NCBI GenBank assembly: GCA_024760545.1
Contig: CP060501.1
Span: 3,116,036-3,180,035 of the forward strand
Source: Nitrospira sp.
Lineage (GTDB): Bacteria; Nitrospirota; Nitrospiria; Nitrospirales; Nitrospiraceae
Length of the DNA: 64,000 nt
Direction of reading: 5' to 3'
The notes under the pieces: model-generated
What the model was told of the DNA's origin: nothing
Database searches by the model: none
Seen by the model: the letters and a program-made list of their open reading frames with translations, nothing else
Translations under genes and position numbers: made by a program
In this document: in pieces, positions 46,578 through 55,489 of the stretch
Layout: each line of letters starts with the position of its first letter
Numbering within the stretch: the first letter of the stretch is position 1

Positions 46578-48061
46578 TATGATTTCTCTGGTCTAAGCTG
46601 GGGGAAGAGGACCACATCCCGGATGGAAGCTTGATCCGTGAACAACATGATCAATCGGTCGATCCCGATTCCTTCTCCGGCGGTAGGCGGCATCCCGAAC
46701 TCGAGGGCGCGAAGGAAGTCTTCGTCGACGAGATGGGCTTCTTCATCGCCCGCCTCATGCTGTGCAGCCTGGCCTTCGAACCGTTCGCGTTGATCCAGCG
46801 GATCATTCAACTCGGAAAAGGCATTTGCGATTTCCCGCCCGGCGATGTAGAGCTCGAAGCGGTCCGTCAGGGTCGGGTCAGAATCTTTGCGTCGTGCGAG
46901 CGGAGAGATTTCGATCGGATAGTCCGTGATGAAGGTCGGCTGTTGGAGGTTGGGTTCGACGGTCTCTTCGAAGATTTCATTCACAATGGTGAATAGGGAC
47001 GCCTTGGGGTCCACCGGCACATGAAGCCGCTTAGCCGCCGCCAGTGCCTGCTCGCGATCCCGCAGCGCCGATGGCTCGAGGCCATTCACCTCGAGAATGG
47101 CTTGGTGATAGGACCATCGTCGCCAAGGGGGGGTAAGCACAATCTCTTTCCCTTGGTATTGCATGACGGTGTGACCCAAGATCTGTTTGGCCAAGCTCGA
47201 GACTAGTTCTTCCGTGAGCGCGATCAAATCTTGATAATCCGCGTATGAAACGTAGAACTCCAGCATCGTGAACTCGGGATTATGTATGGTCGAGATGCCT
47301 TCGTTCCGGAAGTTTCGGTTGATCTCGAACACGCGTGGAAACCCGCCGACGATCAGGCGTTTCAAATACAGCTCCGGCGCGATACGCAAGTAGAGATCCA
47401 CGCCGAGCGCATTATGGTGCGTGACGAAAGGCTTGGCGGCTGCGCCACCGGGAATCGGATGCATCATCGGAGTCTCGACCTCGAGAAATCCTCGTTCAAT
47501 GAGAAACGCTCGGATACCGGCGATGATGCGGCTCCTGGTCGAAAAGATCTGGTGCACCTGGGGATTGGCGATCAGATCGACGTAGCGCTGCCGATACCGT
47601 GTTTCGACATCTGTGAGGCCGTGCCACTTTTCCGGGAGCGGACGGAGGGCTTTGCTGAGAAACGTCAGGCTATGAACCTCGACCGTGAATTCATTCGTCT
47701 TCGTGCGGAAGAGCTTTCCCGTGACGCCGATCCAGTCTCCGAGATCGAGCTGCTCGACGACTGTATACGCTTGTTGCGAGAGGAGATCTTTCTTGAGGTA
47801 GACTTGGAGACGATCGGAACCGTCTTGTAAGACCGCAAACCCGGCCTTCCCAAAACGCCGCAACGCGACGATCCGTCCCGCAAAAGTACAAGAGATCTTT
47901 TCCTGCTCCAACGTCTCCTTGGTCTTTTCACCGTGCATTCTAAGCAATGCTCCGGCACGGTCTTTGACCTCGAAGCGGCTGCCGTAGGGTGGGACACCGG
48001 CCTCTCGCAAGAGTTCGAGTTTCTTGATCCGCTGTTGCCGCTGTTCGTTCAGTTCATCCAT
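46577..48061 (-). CDS. lysS: Lysyl-tRNA synthetase, class II
   Basis: Charges tRNA-Lys. The 494-residue protein has an OB-fold anticodon-binding domain (about 55-150, including GRIVALRRFGKAGFAVLQDGSDRLQ). The class II core carries motif 1 near RIIAGIRAFL, motif 2 FRNEGISTIHNPEFTMLEFY, and motif 3 GIGIDRLIMLFT. Length is close to E. coli LysS (505). It follows prfB by 18 bases, the same pairing as in E. coli, and overlaps the lolC start by one base. Confidence 0.97.
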   Translation of the reverse strand: MDELNEQRQQRIKKLELLREAGVPPYGSRFEVKDRAGALLRMHGEKTKETLEQEKISCTFAGRIVALRRFGKAGFAVLQDGSDRLQVYLKKDLLSQQAYTVVEQLDLGDWIGVTGKLFRTKTNEFTVEVHSLTFLSKALRPLPEKWHGLTDVETRYRQRYVDLIANPQVHQIFSTRSRIIAGIRAFLIERGFLEVETPMMHPIPGGAAAKPFVTHHNALGVDLYLRIAPELYLKRLIVGGFPRVFEINRNFRNEGISTIHNPEFTMLEFYVSYADYQDLIALTEELVSSLAKQILGHTVMQYQGKEIVLTPPWRRWSYHQAILEVNGLEPSALRDREQALAAAKRLHVPVDPKASLFTIVNEIFEETVEPNLQQPTFITDYPIEISPLARRKDSDPTLTDRFELYIAGREIANAFSELNDPLDQRERFEGQAAQHEAGDEEAHLVDEDFLRALEFGMPPTAGEGIGIDRLIMLFTDQASIRDVVLFPQLRPEKS

Positions 48062-48079
48062 GGCGTCGTCACAGGGTTG

Positions 48080-49226
48080 CTAGAGATCATCCTCGGGACC
48101 ACCCACCGGTGCAAGTTGATCGCTTCCTTTCCCGAGCTTCTTCTTCAAATAGGCCTCGATGAATCCGTCGAGGTCGCCGTCCATGACGGACGATACATTG
48201 CCGCTCTGATGCCCTGTCCGGTGATCCTTGACCATCTGGTAGGGCTGGAACACATATGAACGGATTTGGCTTCCCCACGCGATGTCCTTCTTTTCGCCGA
48301 CGATCGCGTTGAACTCCGCCTCTTTTTTCTTTTGTTCCAATTCGAAGAGGCGCGATTTCAAGATCTTCATCGCTCCGTTTCGATTTTGGAGCTGAGAGCG
48401 CTCATTCTGGCATTGAACGACGATGCCGGACGGTAAGTGAGTAATGCGAATGGCGGTTTCCACCTTGTTGACGTTCTGTCCTCCGGCTCCTCCCGAGCGA
48501 AAGGTATCGATCCGGAGATCCTTCTCTTCGACCACGACGTCGATATCCTCACTCAGCTCCGGATAGACGAAGACGGACGCGAATGAGGTGTGCCGCCGCT
48601 TGTTGGAGTCGAATGGGGAAATGCGCACCAACCGATGGACCCCGGCTTCAGCCTTCAGATACCCATAAGCATAGGGTCCCGTGATCGAGACCGTCACGCT
48701 CTTGATGCCGGCTTCGTCGCCGGGCAATAGGTCCAACGTTTCCACCTTGAACTTCTTGTGTTCCGCCCACCGCACATACATGCGGAGGAGCATCTGTGCC
48801 CAATCTTGGGATTCCGTGCCGCCGGCGCCGGGATGAATCGCCACGATGGCATTATTGGGGTCCAGTTCGCCTGATAGAAGGAGCTCGACACGCAACGTCG
48901 CCAGGCGCGGTTCCAATTGTCTCAGTTCAACGGCGAGTTCTGCCTCCAGACTCGCATCGTCACTCTCATGGGCGAGCTCCAGCAGAGCCCCCAAATCGCC
49001 CATTTTAGCCTCGATTTCTTGCCACTGTTGAAGTTCACGCTCGATGGTTGCCTTTTTTCGGCTGACCACCGTGGCGGCGCGGGCATTGCTCCAGAAATCG
49101 GGCTGGCCCATTTGTGCTTCAAGTTCTTGCAGGTCGGCGGTCATATGAGCGAAGTCAAAGATGCCCCCGTAATTCAGAGACCTGTTCAGAAAGGGCGCGC
49201 ACACGAACTTTCACGTCTTCCAACAT
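48080..49226 (-). CDS. prfB: Peptide chain release factor 2 with programmed +1 frameshift
   Basis: Recognises UGA and UAA and triggers peptide release. The gene is read as a 23-codon zero frame (49226 to 49158, starting MLEDVKVRV with AAGGAGGA upstream). It reaches CTT TGA and shifts +1, skipping T at 49157, into the main frame (49156 to 48080); total 381 residues. The slippery site CTTTGAC and the upstream Shine-Dalgarno-like CGGGGG correspond to the classical autoregulatory site. The main frame has the SPF motif (ISPFDSNKRR), which reads the stop codon, and GGQ in GGAGGQNVNKV, which drives hydrolysis. It lies 21 bases after lnt. Confidence 0.97.
49154..49169 (-). promoter_or_regulatory. prfB programmed frameshift site
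   Basis: On the minus strand the site reads CGGGGGCATCTTTGAC: an internal Shine-Dalgarno-like GGGGG three bases before the slippery CTT, the UGA stop (49157-49155) and a following C. When RF2 is scarce, ribosomes slip +1 and make more RF2. Confidence 0.93.
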
Positions 49227-49247
49227 ACCGTGATCCTCCTTCTTCGG

Positions 49248-50864
49248 TCACGCCGGTGTGATCGCCGTCAGGGCTGGTTCCTTCGTGCGGAAATACCCGA
49301 ACAGACACAAAAGCGCGCAGATTATAACACAGGCATGGGCAAACACATCGCCGTAATAGCTGTAAAACGTGGGGGCTTGCCGGGTCGGGATGGCTGCGTA
49401 CGACGCCTCTTCCGTGAATAGGGGGGTGGCCTGGATGATTTGCCCGAATGGATCGACGAACCCGGAAATCCCCGTGTTGGCGGAGCGCGCGAAGGCCAAG
49501 TGGTTTTCCACCGAGCGAAAGACGACCATGGCGAAGTGTTGCGCGGGGGCTGAGGAAGGCCCAAACCATCCGTCATTCGTGATCGTGACCAGAAACTCCG
49601 CGCCATTTGCGGCGAACTGACGGACCAAATCCGGGAAAATCACTTCGTAACAGATGGCCACCCCAAACTTGACGGATCTGGCGCCGAGCGGACTGTCTTT
49701 GCTCCATGACTTAGGGGTGAACGAAAGAGTCGTCGGTCCCGGGCCCGCTTCAAAATCTCCGATCCCCTCCACAAGTTTGTCGAGAAAGAACAGCAGCGAC
49801 GATTTGAGAGGAATGTATTCTCCGAACGGCACGAGATGGTGTTTATCATAACGGCCGAGCACCGTGCCGTCCCTTCCCAGCAGATAGGCGCTGTTCAAGA
49901 GATAGGGGCGGCGATCGGGGTAGAATCTCAAGGCTGGACTGCCGAGGAGAATCGGCGCCTGTGCACGTTGAGCCCAATCGATCAATTGCAACTGATACTC
50001 TTTTTCCCGCTCCAAGATGAACGGGGTCGCGGCTTCGGGCCACACAACCAAGTCCGTATTGGCGCCCAGTTGGGCTGTCAGGCGGTCCAATCGCCGCATC
50101 GTTTCGTCGCGATATGCCGCATCCCATTTCACCGCTTGATCGATATTCGGTTGGACCACCCCCACGATAATCGAAGGTTTCGGTTGTTTTAGGTCTCTGT
50201 CGCTCAAGACCGCCGAACTGTAGACCCATGAGAGCACCATACATGCGGCCGCGGTGGTGAGTAACTCCCACGGAAGCTTGGCTGGGTGAAATCCGCGGAA
50301 AAACGGCATGATCCACAAAAGAAGTTCCGCTAAGGACAAATTTACCAGCACGATCAGAAAGGAAATTCCGTACACGCCTGTATGGTCTGCCACCTGGATC
50401 AATGCCAGCTCTTGGTATTGCGAATAACCCAGGAGACACCAGGGAATGCCAGACAGAAGATGGGTGCGGAACAATTCGAGTGCCACCCAGAAGCAGGGCG
50501 CAAAGAATATGCCGTAGCGTGGAATCAGTTCACGCAGCCAGACCACGGCCAGGCAATAGAGTGCGACGTAGAGTCCGAGATAGGTGGTGAGAAGCAACAG
50601 AATCGCGTAGCTGACGAGCTCGGGCACCTTGCCATAGGTCGTCATGGCCGTGACCACCCAGGCCATGATCCCGGTGAATCCGACGATCCCGCTCAGCCAA
50701 CCGATCCAAAAAGCCCGTTGCCTGGAACATTGATCGAGCGCGAGATGAAGAGGAATCAGAGCGACCCAGGCCAGCAATCCCAGGTCGAATTTTGGAAAAC
50801 AAAGAGGCAACAGCAGTCCGCTCGTGCAGGCGAAGAGTATCTGGCGCGGACGAGACCCATCCAT
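49248..50864 (-). CDS. lnt: Apolipoprotein N-acyltransferase
   Basis: Adds the third acyl chain to lipoproteins in the inner membrane. The 538-residue protein has six or so N-terminal membrane segments and a periplasmic nitrilase-fold domain. The catalytic triad is visible: Glu in VVWPEAATPF, Lys in YDKHHLVPFGEYIP, and Cys in AICYEVIFPD. A final membrane helix sits at the C-terminus. I start at the ATG at 50864 (AAGG about 10 bases upstream). It is the first gene of lnt-prfB-lysS-lolC-lolD and is divergent from a PilZ gene. Confidence 0.95.
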   Translation of the reverse strand: MDGSRPRQILFACTSGLLLPLCFPKFDLGLLAWVALIPLHLALDQCSRQRAFWIGWLSGIVGFTGIMAWVVTAMTTYGKVPELVSYAILLLLTTYLGLYVALYCLAVVWLRELIPRYGIFFAPCFWVALELFRTHLLSGIPWCLLGYSQYQELALIQVADHTGVYGISFLIVLVNLSLAELLLWIMPFFRGFHPAKLPWELLTTAAACMVLSWVYSSAVLSDRDLKQPKPSIIVGVVQPNIDQAVKWDAAYRDETMRRLDRLTAQLGANTDLVVWPEAATPFILEREKEYQLQLIDWAQRAQAPILLGSPALRFYPDRRPYLLNSAYLLGRDGTVLGRYDKHHLVPFGEYIPLKSSLLFFLDKLVEGIGDFEAGPGPTTLSFTPKSWSKDSPLGARSVKFGVAICYEVIFPDLVRQFAANGAEFLVTITNDGWFGPSSAPAQHFAMVVFRSVENHLAFARSANTGISGFVDPFGQIIQATPLFTEEASYAAIPTRQAPTFYSYYGDVFAHACVIICALLCLFGYFRTKEPALTAITPA

Positions 50865-50977
50865 CGTGCCGTACCTTACGAAAAGATTCGACGACTTGCA
50901 AGAGAACACTCGAACAATCAGGGACTTGGAAGGGTTCCACGTGCTTTTTGTGGCCGAAACGGGTATGCTGACTTTCT

Positions 50978-51307
50978 ATGGAACGGCGTCGTCACCGTCG
51001 GGTTTCCGCACAGGTCAAAAGCTTGATTAAGGCCAACTCTCATGAAGTCGAGGGGGAGACCATGGATCTTTCACTGGGTGGCGCCCGGATCGAAAGCTCT
51101 CTCGTGGTCCAGCCCGGAAGTCAGATAGCCGTGAAGCTCATTCTCCCGGGAGATGATACCCCGATCGTGATCGAGCAAGCGCAGGTCCAATGGAGCCTGG
51201 ATCGGACGTTCGGCGTCAGATTTCTCGAAATGCCGCAGCAAGAGTTGGATGAATTGGAGCAGCTCATCGAGGAATGTATCGCGCTTGATGAAGGGAGAAC
51301 CCCATGA
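50978..51307 (+). CDS. PilZ-domain protein
   Basis: A 109-residue single PilZ domain. The c-di-GMP signature is present as an Arg-rich RRRHRR at residues 3-8 and DLSLGG about residues 30-35. The barrel ends with a helical tail (QQELDELEQLIEEC). It resembles the PilZ protein at 5423 in layout. Its last four bases (ATGA) overlap the start of a small membrane-protein gene, so the two are coupled and may act together. The target system is not visible. Confidence 0.9.
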   Translation: MERRRHRRVSAQVKSLIKANSHEVEGETMDLSLGGARIESSLVVQPGSQIAVKLILPGDDTPIVIEQAQVQWSLDRTFGVRFLEMPQQELDELEQLIEECIALDEGRTP

Positions 51308-51519
51308 AACCTGTGGACACTCGCACTGAGACACAGAGTGACGACCAGTGCACCTGGATTGGTGGTGAAGCGACCGTTGGCTCGCAGGCCGGTCGCCATG
51401 TCCGCCGGCAAGCGCGACACACGCCGTCTTTGTTCGGCATCATCCTCGGCCTGACCTTCTTCGGTGGTCTCACGCTGGGCAGCTCCGTCGGTCTGCTCTG
51501 TCGAACCAAGGGCAAGTAA
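51304..51519 (+). CDS. Small single-span membrane protein coupled to a PilZ gene
   Basis: A 71-residue protein: a polar, charged N-terminal half (about 1-40) and one hydrophobic segment LFGIILGLTFFGGLTLGSSVGLL near the C-terminus, then RTKGK. The basic end after the membrane segment suggests an N-terminus outside the cytoplasm. The ATG overlaps the PilZ stop, with AAGGGAG upstream, so it is very likely translated. Family unknown. Confidence 0.7.
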   Translation: MKPVDTRTETQSDDQCTWIGGEATVGSQAGRHVRRQARHTPSLFGIILGLTFFGGLTLGSSVGLLCRTKGK

Positions 51520-51994
51520 CCTACCAGAGTTAGGGATCGGCCTTCCCCATCCGGAAATCAACCGCCGTCCTCTCGGAACTCGAATACTAACCGCGCCTGA
51601 GTGCATGTGCTCGGCATTGCCTGCCTGCATCGACATGGAACGAATTGGATCGCCACCGCGTCGGTGCTGCGAAATTCTGCTCCTGTGCATTAACAGGCCC
51701 ACTCCATCGGTCTCGTGAACGATGTATCTCTTTTGTCCTCCAGTGTATCTACTTAGATACCAAAGAAGAGAAGCTGAGGATTCCATCGCGCATGCCCGCC
51801 ACGAGTAGACGGCTCAAATCTTAAGGTCTTAGAGACGTCTTTGGGGAGAATCAGAATGGCGCACGGCATTCAGAATAAGTTAGGCACGTAAAGTGCTTAC
51901 AAGGAAACACGTAGCCGTTCAGATGATTCGATTCGCAAGCCGCGTTTCGCTCGCCTTGTGAGGCGTTGACGGTTACTACGTCAGGAGATGGTCT
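51520..51994. other. Intergenic region with one long imperfect hairpin
   Basis: About 475 bases without a convincing gene. At 51728-51770 CTCTT...GTATCTACTTAGATAC...AAGAG forms a nested inverted repeat (inner GTATCT/AGATAC perfect, outer CTCTT/AAGAG). It has no T-run and could be an operator, a processed RNA hairpin or chance. The upstream sequence of the next gene ends in a good AGGAG site. Confidence 0.4.
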
Positions 51995-53008
51995 ATGAAC
52001 CACCCGAGTTTCATGTTCCAAGGCCTGTTCGGTTATGAAGATTCGGACAGTCCGGACACCTTTTATCATGTTCCCGGTGAGCCAAGTCCGGAGCGAGACC
52101 CACAGGGTAAGCCGACCTTGAGCCTATTGGCTCTTGGGGATACGGCAATTCTGAAGCTCGGCGCTCAGTGGGGTCCCGAGGAAAAGACGCTTGATGCGTT
52201 CCGGCGTGACATTGTCGATGAATTTTCCACTCGCCGTTTGACTTTGTCAACGATCCGACTCATTCACAGTCCGATCACGATGCGTAGTGCCGACCTTGTC
52301 GTCACGTGTGAGAATGGCCGGTCCGAACTCCTGCAGTCGGTTGCCACATCCGGGTTTCCTCCGTTCATGGCGATCTTCAATGTGCGACTGAACGCCGTGG
52401 CCAAGGCTTCGGTGATCCGCGCCCTTCATGGATCCCCCTATCTTCTCACGGTGAAGTATCGAGGTTGTTTCACAAGCCCCTTGCCGCTCTCGGCCTCTAT
52501 TTCCGGTGATGCTCGTGACGAGGTTCGTGCGCTGCGTCCTTCCTCAACCGTGGCCGAGGCCCGTGCGCTCGTGGATCGAGCGCTTGCCTCGGGACAATTT
52601 ACGCGTACTCGACACTCGCCGCGGGGTATGCCAACCAGCATTGAGAATGTGGTTGAAGAAGAGGTTCGCATGGCTGCGGCAAAAGCGCTTGGGTGGTTGG
52701 TGCAGAGACAGGCCACGGTGGCGGACCCGGAGGTGCTCCGCTTTGCTGTCATGATATCGAAAACGTTGAACATGGAACTCCCTTTCGACATCACGACCGA
52801 TGTGTCGGCATGGTTTCCTCGAGCTCAAGGGAACACACACATCCGCGCCGTGAACCCCATGTACGAAACCACGTTGGATAAACCCGCCGATCCCCAATTG
52901 AGACGAATCATGGCCGAGCAAGATGGAGATGGACTGTCAGACACTCGCCGCAAAGGTGTCGAGCGCACACCATTGCCCATTCAAGCAGTAGGAGGTCCGT
53001 CATTCTGA
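51995..53008 (+). CDS. Unassigned protein, paired with the next large gene
   Basis: A 337-residue protein without signal peptide or membrane segments. Its central part (about 80-170: ADLVVTCENGRSELLQSVATS, FNVRLNAVAKASVIRALHGSP, YLLTVKYRG) resembles a segment of the downstream 767-residue protein (VQLSVDGVAILEKALQGEMSP, GIVYSLDFLG). Both may therefore contain one shared beta-rich domain. A helical region follows (ENVVEEEVRMAAAKALGWLV). AGGAG lies 8 bases before the ATG. The family is not recognised. Close spacing and the shared segment suggest that the two products work together. Confidence 0.75.
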   Translation: MNHPSFMFQGLFGYEDSDSPDTFYHVPGEPSPERDPQGKPTLSLLALGDTAILKLGAQWGPEEKTLDAFRRDIVDEFSTRRLTLSTIRLIHSPITMRSADLVVTCENGRSELLQSVATSGFPPFMAIFNVRLNAVAKASVIRALHGSPYLLTVKYRGCFTSPLPLSASISGDARDEVRALRPSSTVAEARALVDRALASGQFTRTRHSPRGMPTSIENVVEEEVRMAAAKALGWLVQRQATVADPEVLRFAVMISKTLNMELPFDITTDVSAWFPRAQGNTHIRAVNPMYETTLDKPADPQLRRIMAEQDGDGLSDTRRKGVERTPLPIQAVGGPSF

Positions 53009-53122
53009 TGTACGAGTTCGAGAATGACCGGCGTTCAGGCCACTGATAGGTCATCATGATCAAGATCTGTTGGGGAAGGGATGTCGTTGTCCCTCTCCGT
53101 GAACGGGAGGAAGGAGCCGGGG

Positions 53123-55426
53123 ATGCTCTATCTCAATCCGCCATTTCATCTCATCAACGGCGTCTCACTCTTTCGTGACCACGAAGACCGGATGCACTGG
53201 TATTACCAATCTGGCGTGCCCTTGCCGGTGGGCATGTCGGATGGTGCCGGCGGCGTGCTGCCTCACGTCCAACTCATAAAATTTTGCGGGGCGGCAGGAA
53301 ACGGCGGTCTACTGAATTTTGACGTCCAGTTGGGGCTGTGCAAAAACCCTGAGGAAGAGGCAGACGTCCTTGGCGAGATTCGCCGGGAACTGATGAAAAT
53401 CGAAGACTTGAAGGGGCTGCCGCGCCTCTCACCCGTTTCCTTGGTCGACGGTTCTGTGAAACTGATGTTGTTCGACCTGATGGCCGGGACATCGCAGTCG
53501 GGATCGCCTGGCACATTGCCTTCAGGCTCCGCCGCCCCATCGTCGCGTCTTGTTCTGAAGGCCAATCACAATGCGAAGCCGGCCTTGTTTGGAAAGAACG
53601 AGGCGACCTTTTCGGTCCAGCTCTCAGTGGACGGGGTTGCGATCTTGGAAAAGGCTCTTCAGGGAGAAATGTCTCCGGTCGGGATTGTGTACTCGCTCGA
53701 CTTCTTGGGCCTGCGGCCCGCCTATTCTGTACGGGTCGACGTGAATTGGAATCGGGTGCAGGCTCACCTGGAAGAGTATTTCAAGGTGGGAAATCCGCAC
53801 ATCACTCAGTCGGGCATAGACAAGATTGTCGACAAGCTCATCGAGGAACAAGTCATTCGTATTGACGTGGATAGCTTCGTTCCTGAAGGGGACGATACGA
53901 GCGGACTGATCTCTTGCCGAGATCGAGCCGTGGCCGAGATTCAGGATATGGTCACGGAGACATTCTTCGAGCCAAGTCTCGACCTCATGACACGCGACGA
54001 TTTCCGTAGTTCCGGTACGGCCACGCGCATCATCCAGCTTCTTCATGCGCACGGCACCTTGGAGAATGCGTGGTTCAGCTACGGCAAGGCCGACCTAAGC
54101 CGAATCGATCAGAAGCGGCTCAACGTCAGGATGAACGAGCGGACGACGGTTAAGCGGAGCATCTATCCTCAAGGACATTTGGCCGGGCTGTTTCGAGTGA
54201 TCGAGGAGCAGGGGTTGGATCTGGAGCGATTCATCAGCTCCGTTGACGCGCACGATCCTTGGTTCGGAAAGCGCAAGGTCACTGCCATCTCTCGGGCTGA
54301 GTATGCCGAAGATTCGATCCGATCAGTAAATGTCAATCTAAGGTACGGACATGAGACCAAGAATTTGGTGCTCGATGGCGCTACTGATAGGAAGGTGTGC
54401 GAGTGGCCCAGTATCCTCGATGGCGGCGTCATGAGATGGCCAGTCACCGCTCATTACACGGTGAACTTTAAAGGAGTAGACGCCACCGAACGGCCCGCCA
54501 AGCTTGAGTCTCCACGTAAGACAATCACCGTCGAAACCATCGAAATCGATCCACGTGAGCTTTATGCCATCGTTCAGGTGCCCATTATTGCGCTTGCGTT
54601 TCCATGGGAACGGTACACGCAAATCGAGGTGCAACTTCAATACAGCGATCCAATCAACGGTATCAAGATCGGCGACACCTATGTGTTGAGTCAGGGTGCC
54701 TCGATCGCCATTTGGAAGTTCTTTGTGCTGAACCCGGAACAGACGCGGTATCGCTACAAAGTGATCTATCGATCCGGAACCCACAAAGATGTCGAGATGT
54801 CGTGGGAGGACTCCAATGCTGAGCAGATCACGCTACGAGACCCCCATCCCAATAAGCGAACACTGGAAATTGTCCCGGCGCTTGACTGGGTCAAGGTGGA
54901 CCGTGTGTTCGTCGACGTGGCTTATCAGGATGAACCCAATGAGATATTTGAACAAGCCTCCTTCGAATTCAGTGAAACAAATAAACACGTCCAGAAATTC
55001 ATGGTGTCCATGGAGAACCCGGACAAGCGCATTGTGGGCTACAACGTGACGGTAATCAGCAAGGATGGCACGGTGTCCCAAGTACCCACTTCCTACACAC
55101 TGGAGAAACGCATTGTCATACGGGGAGATATGAAAGGCCATCGGGTCATCATGCTGCGCCCGGAGCATGTGGATTTTTTGGCTCAGCAAGTGAAGGACCT
55201 GACGATCGATATGCGCTATGAGGATTCGAGTAACGGGTTGAGCTACGCGGACACGTTCACGTTCCGATCGCCGGACGACCGTGGACATTTTGAGTATGAC
55301 TATGTGGACGGCGGCACGTCGCGATTCGAGTATCGCATCAAGACGCGCTTCAGCAACAACTTACAACGGGAGACCGAATGGATTCCCAGCAACAGCGACG
55401 AGCTGGAATTGAGAGTCGGAAGTTAG
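53123..55426 (+). CDS. Large unassigned protein with three tandem beta-rich C-terminal repeats
   Basis: A 767-residue protein without signal peptide. I start at the ATG at 53123, with GGAGGAAGGAG just upstream, rather than at 53081, which has its purine stretch too close. The N-terminal half contains VVYSLDF-like strands (GIVYSLDFLGLRPAYSVRVDVNW) and a helical part (SGIDKIVDKLIEEQVIRIDV). From about residue 475 three repeats of roughly 95 residues follow. Each ends in a pattern like Y-x-Y-K/R-V ... W/P ... S-x-x-x-x-L-x-L-R (RYRYKVIYRSG, KRIVGYNVTVISKDG, RFEYRIKTRFSNN). They look like beta-sandwich modules. No family is recognised. Confidence 0.8.
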   Translation: MLYLNPPFHLINGVSLFRDHEDRMHWYYQSGVPLPVGMSDGAGGVLPHVQLIKFCGAAGNGGLLNFDVQLGLCKNPEEEADVLGEIRRELMKIEDLKGLPRLSPVSLVDGSVKLMLFDLMAGTSQSGSPGTLPSGSAAPSSRLVLKANHNAKPALFGKNEATFSVQLSVDGVAILEKALQGEMSPVGIVYSLDFLGLRPAYSVRVDVNWNRVQAHLEEYFKVGNPHITQSGIDKIVDKLIEEQVIRIDVDSFVPEGDDTSGLISCRDRAVAEIQDMVTETFFEPSLDLMTRDDFRSSGTATRIIQLLHAHGTLENAWFSYGKADLSRIDQKRLNVRMNERTTVKRSIYPQGHLAGLFRVIEEQGLDLERFISSVDAHDPWFGKRKVTAISRAEYAEDSIRSVNVNLRYGHETKNLVLDGATDRKVCEWPSILDGGVMRWPVTAHYTVNFKGVDATERPAKLESPRKTITVETIEIDPRELYAIVQVPIIALAFPWERYTQIEVQLQYSDPINGIKIGDTYVLSQGASIAIWKFFVLNPEQTRYRYKVIYRSGTHKDVEMSWEDSNAEQITLRDPHPNKRTLEIVPALDWVKVDRVFVDVAYQDEPNEIFEQASFEFSETNKHVQKFMVSMENPDKRIVGYNVTVISKDGTVSQVPTSYTLEKRIVIRGDMKGHRVIMLRPEHVDFLAQQVKDLTIDMRYEDSSNGLSYADTFTFRSPDDRGHFEYDYVDGGTSRFEYRIKTRFSNNLQRETEWIPSNSDELELRVGS

Positions 55427-55489
55427 GCCTGGCATTTCTCGGGTTTTACTGAAGCTGCTCCTTATTTTAATCAGGTATAGAATGGAGTT

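Noticed and set aside
45423..46634. Plus-strand open frame of 403 codons
   Set aside because: It lies antisense to lolC, is rich in His, Arg and Asp as expected of a shadow of membrane-protein codons, and has no recognisable domain.
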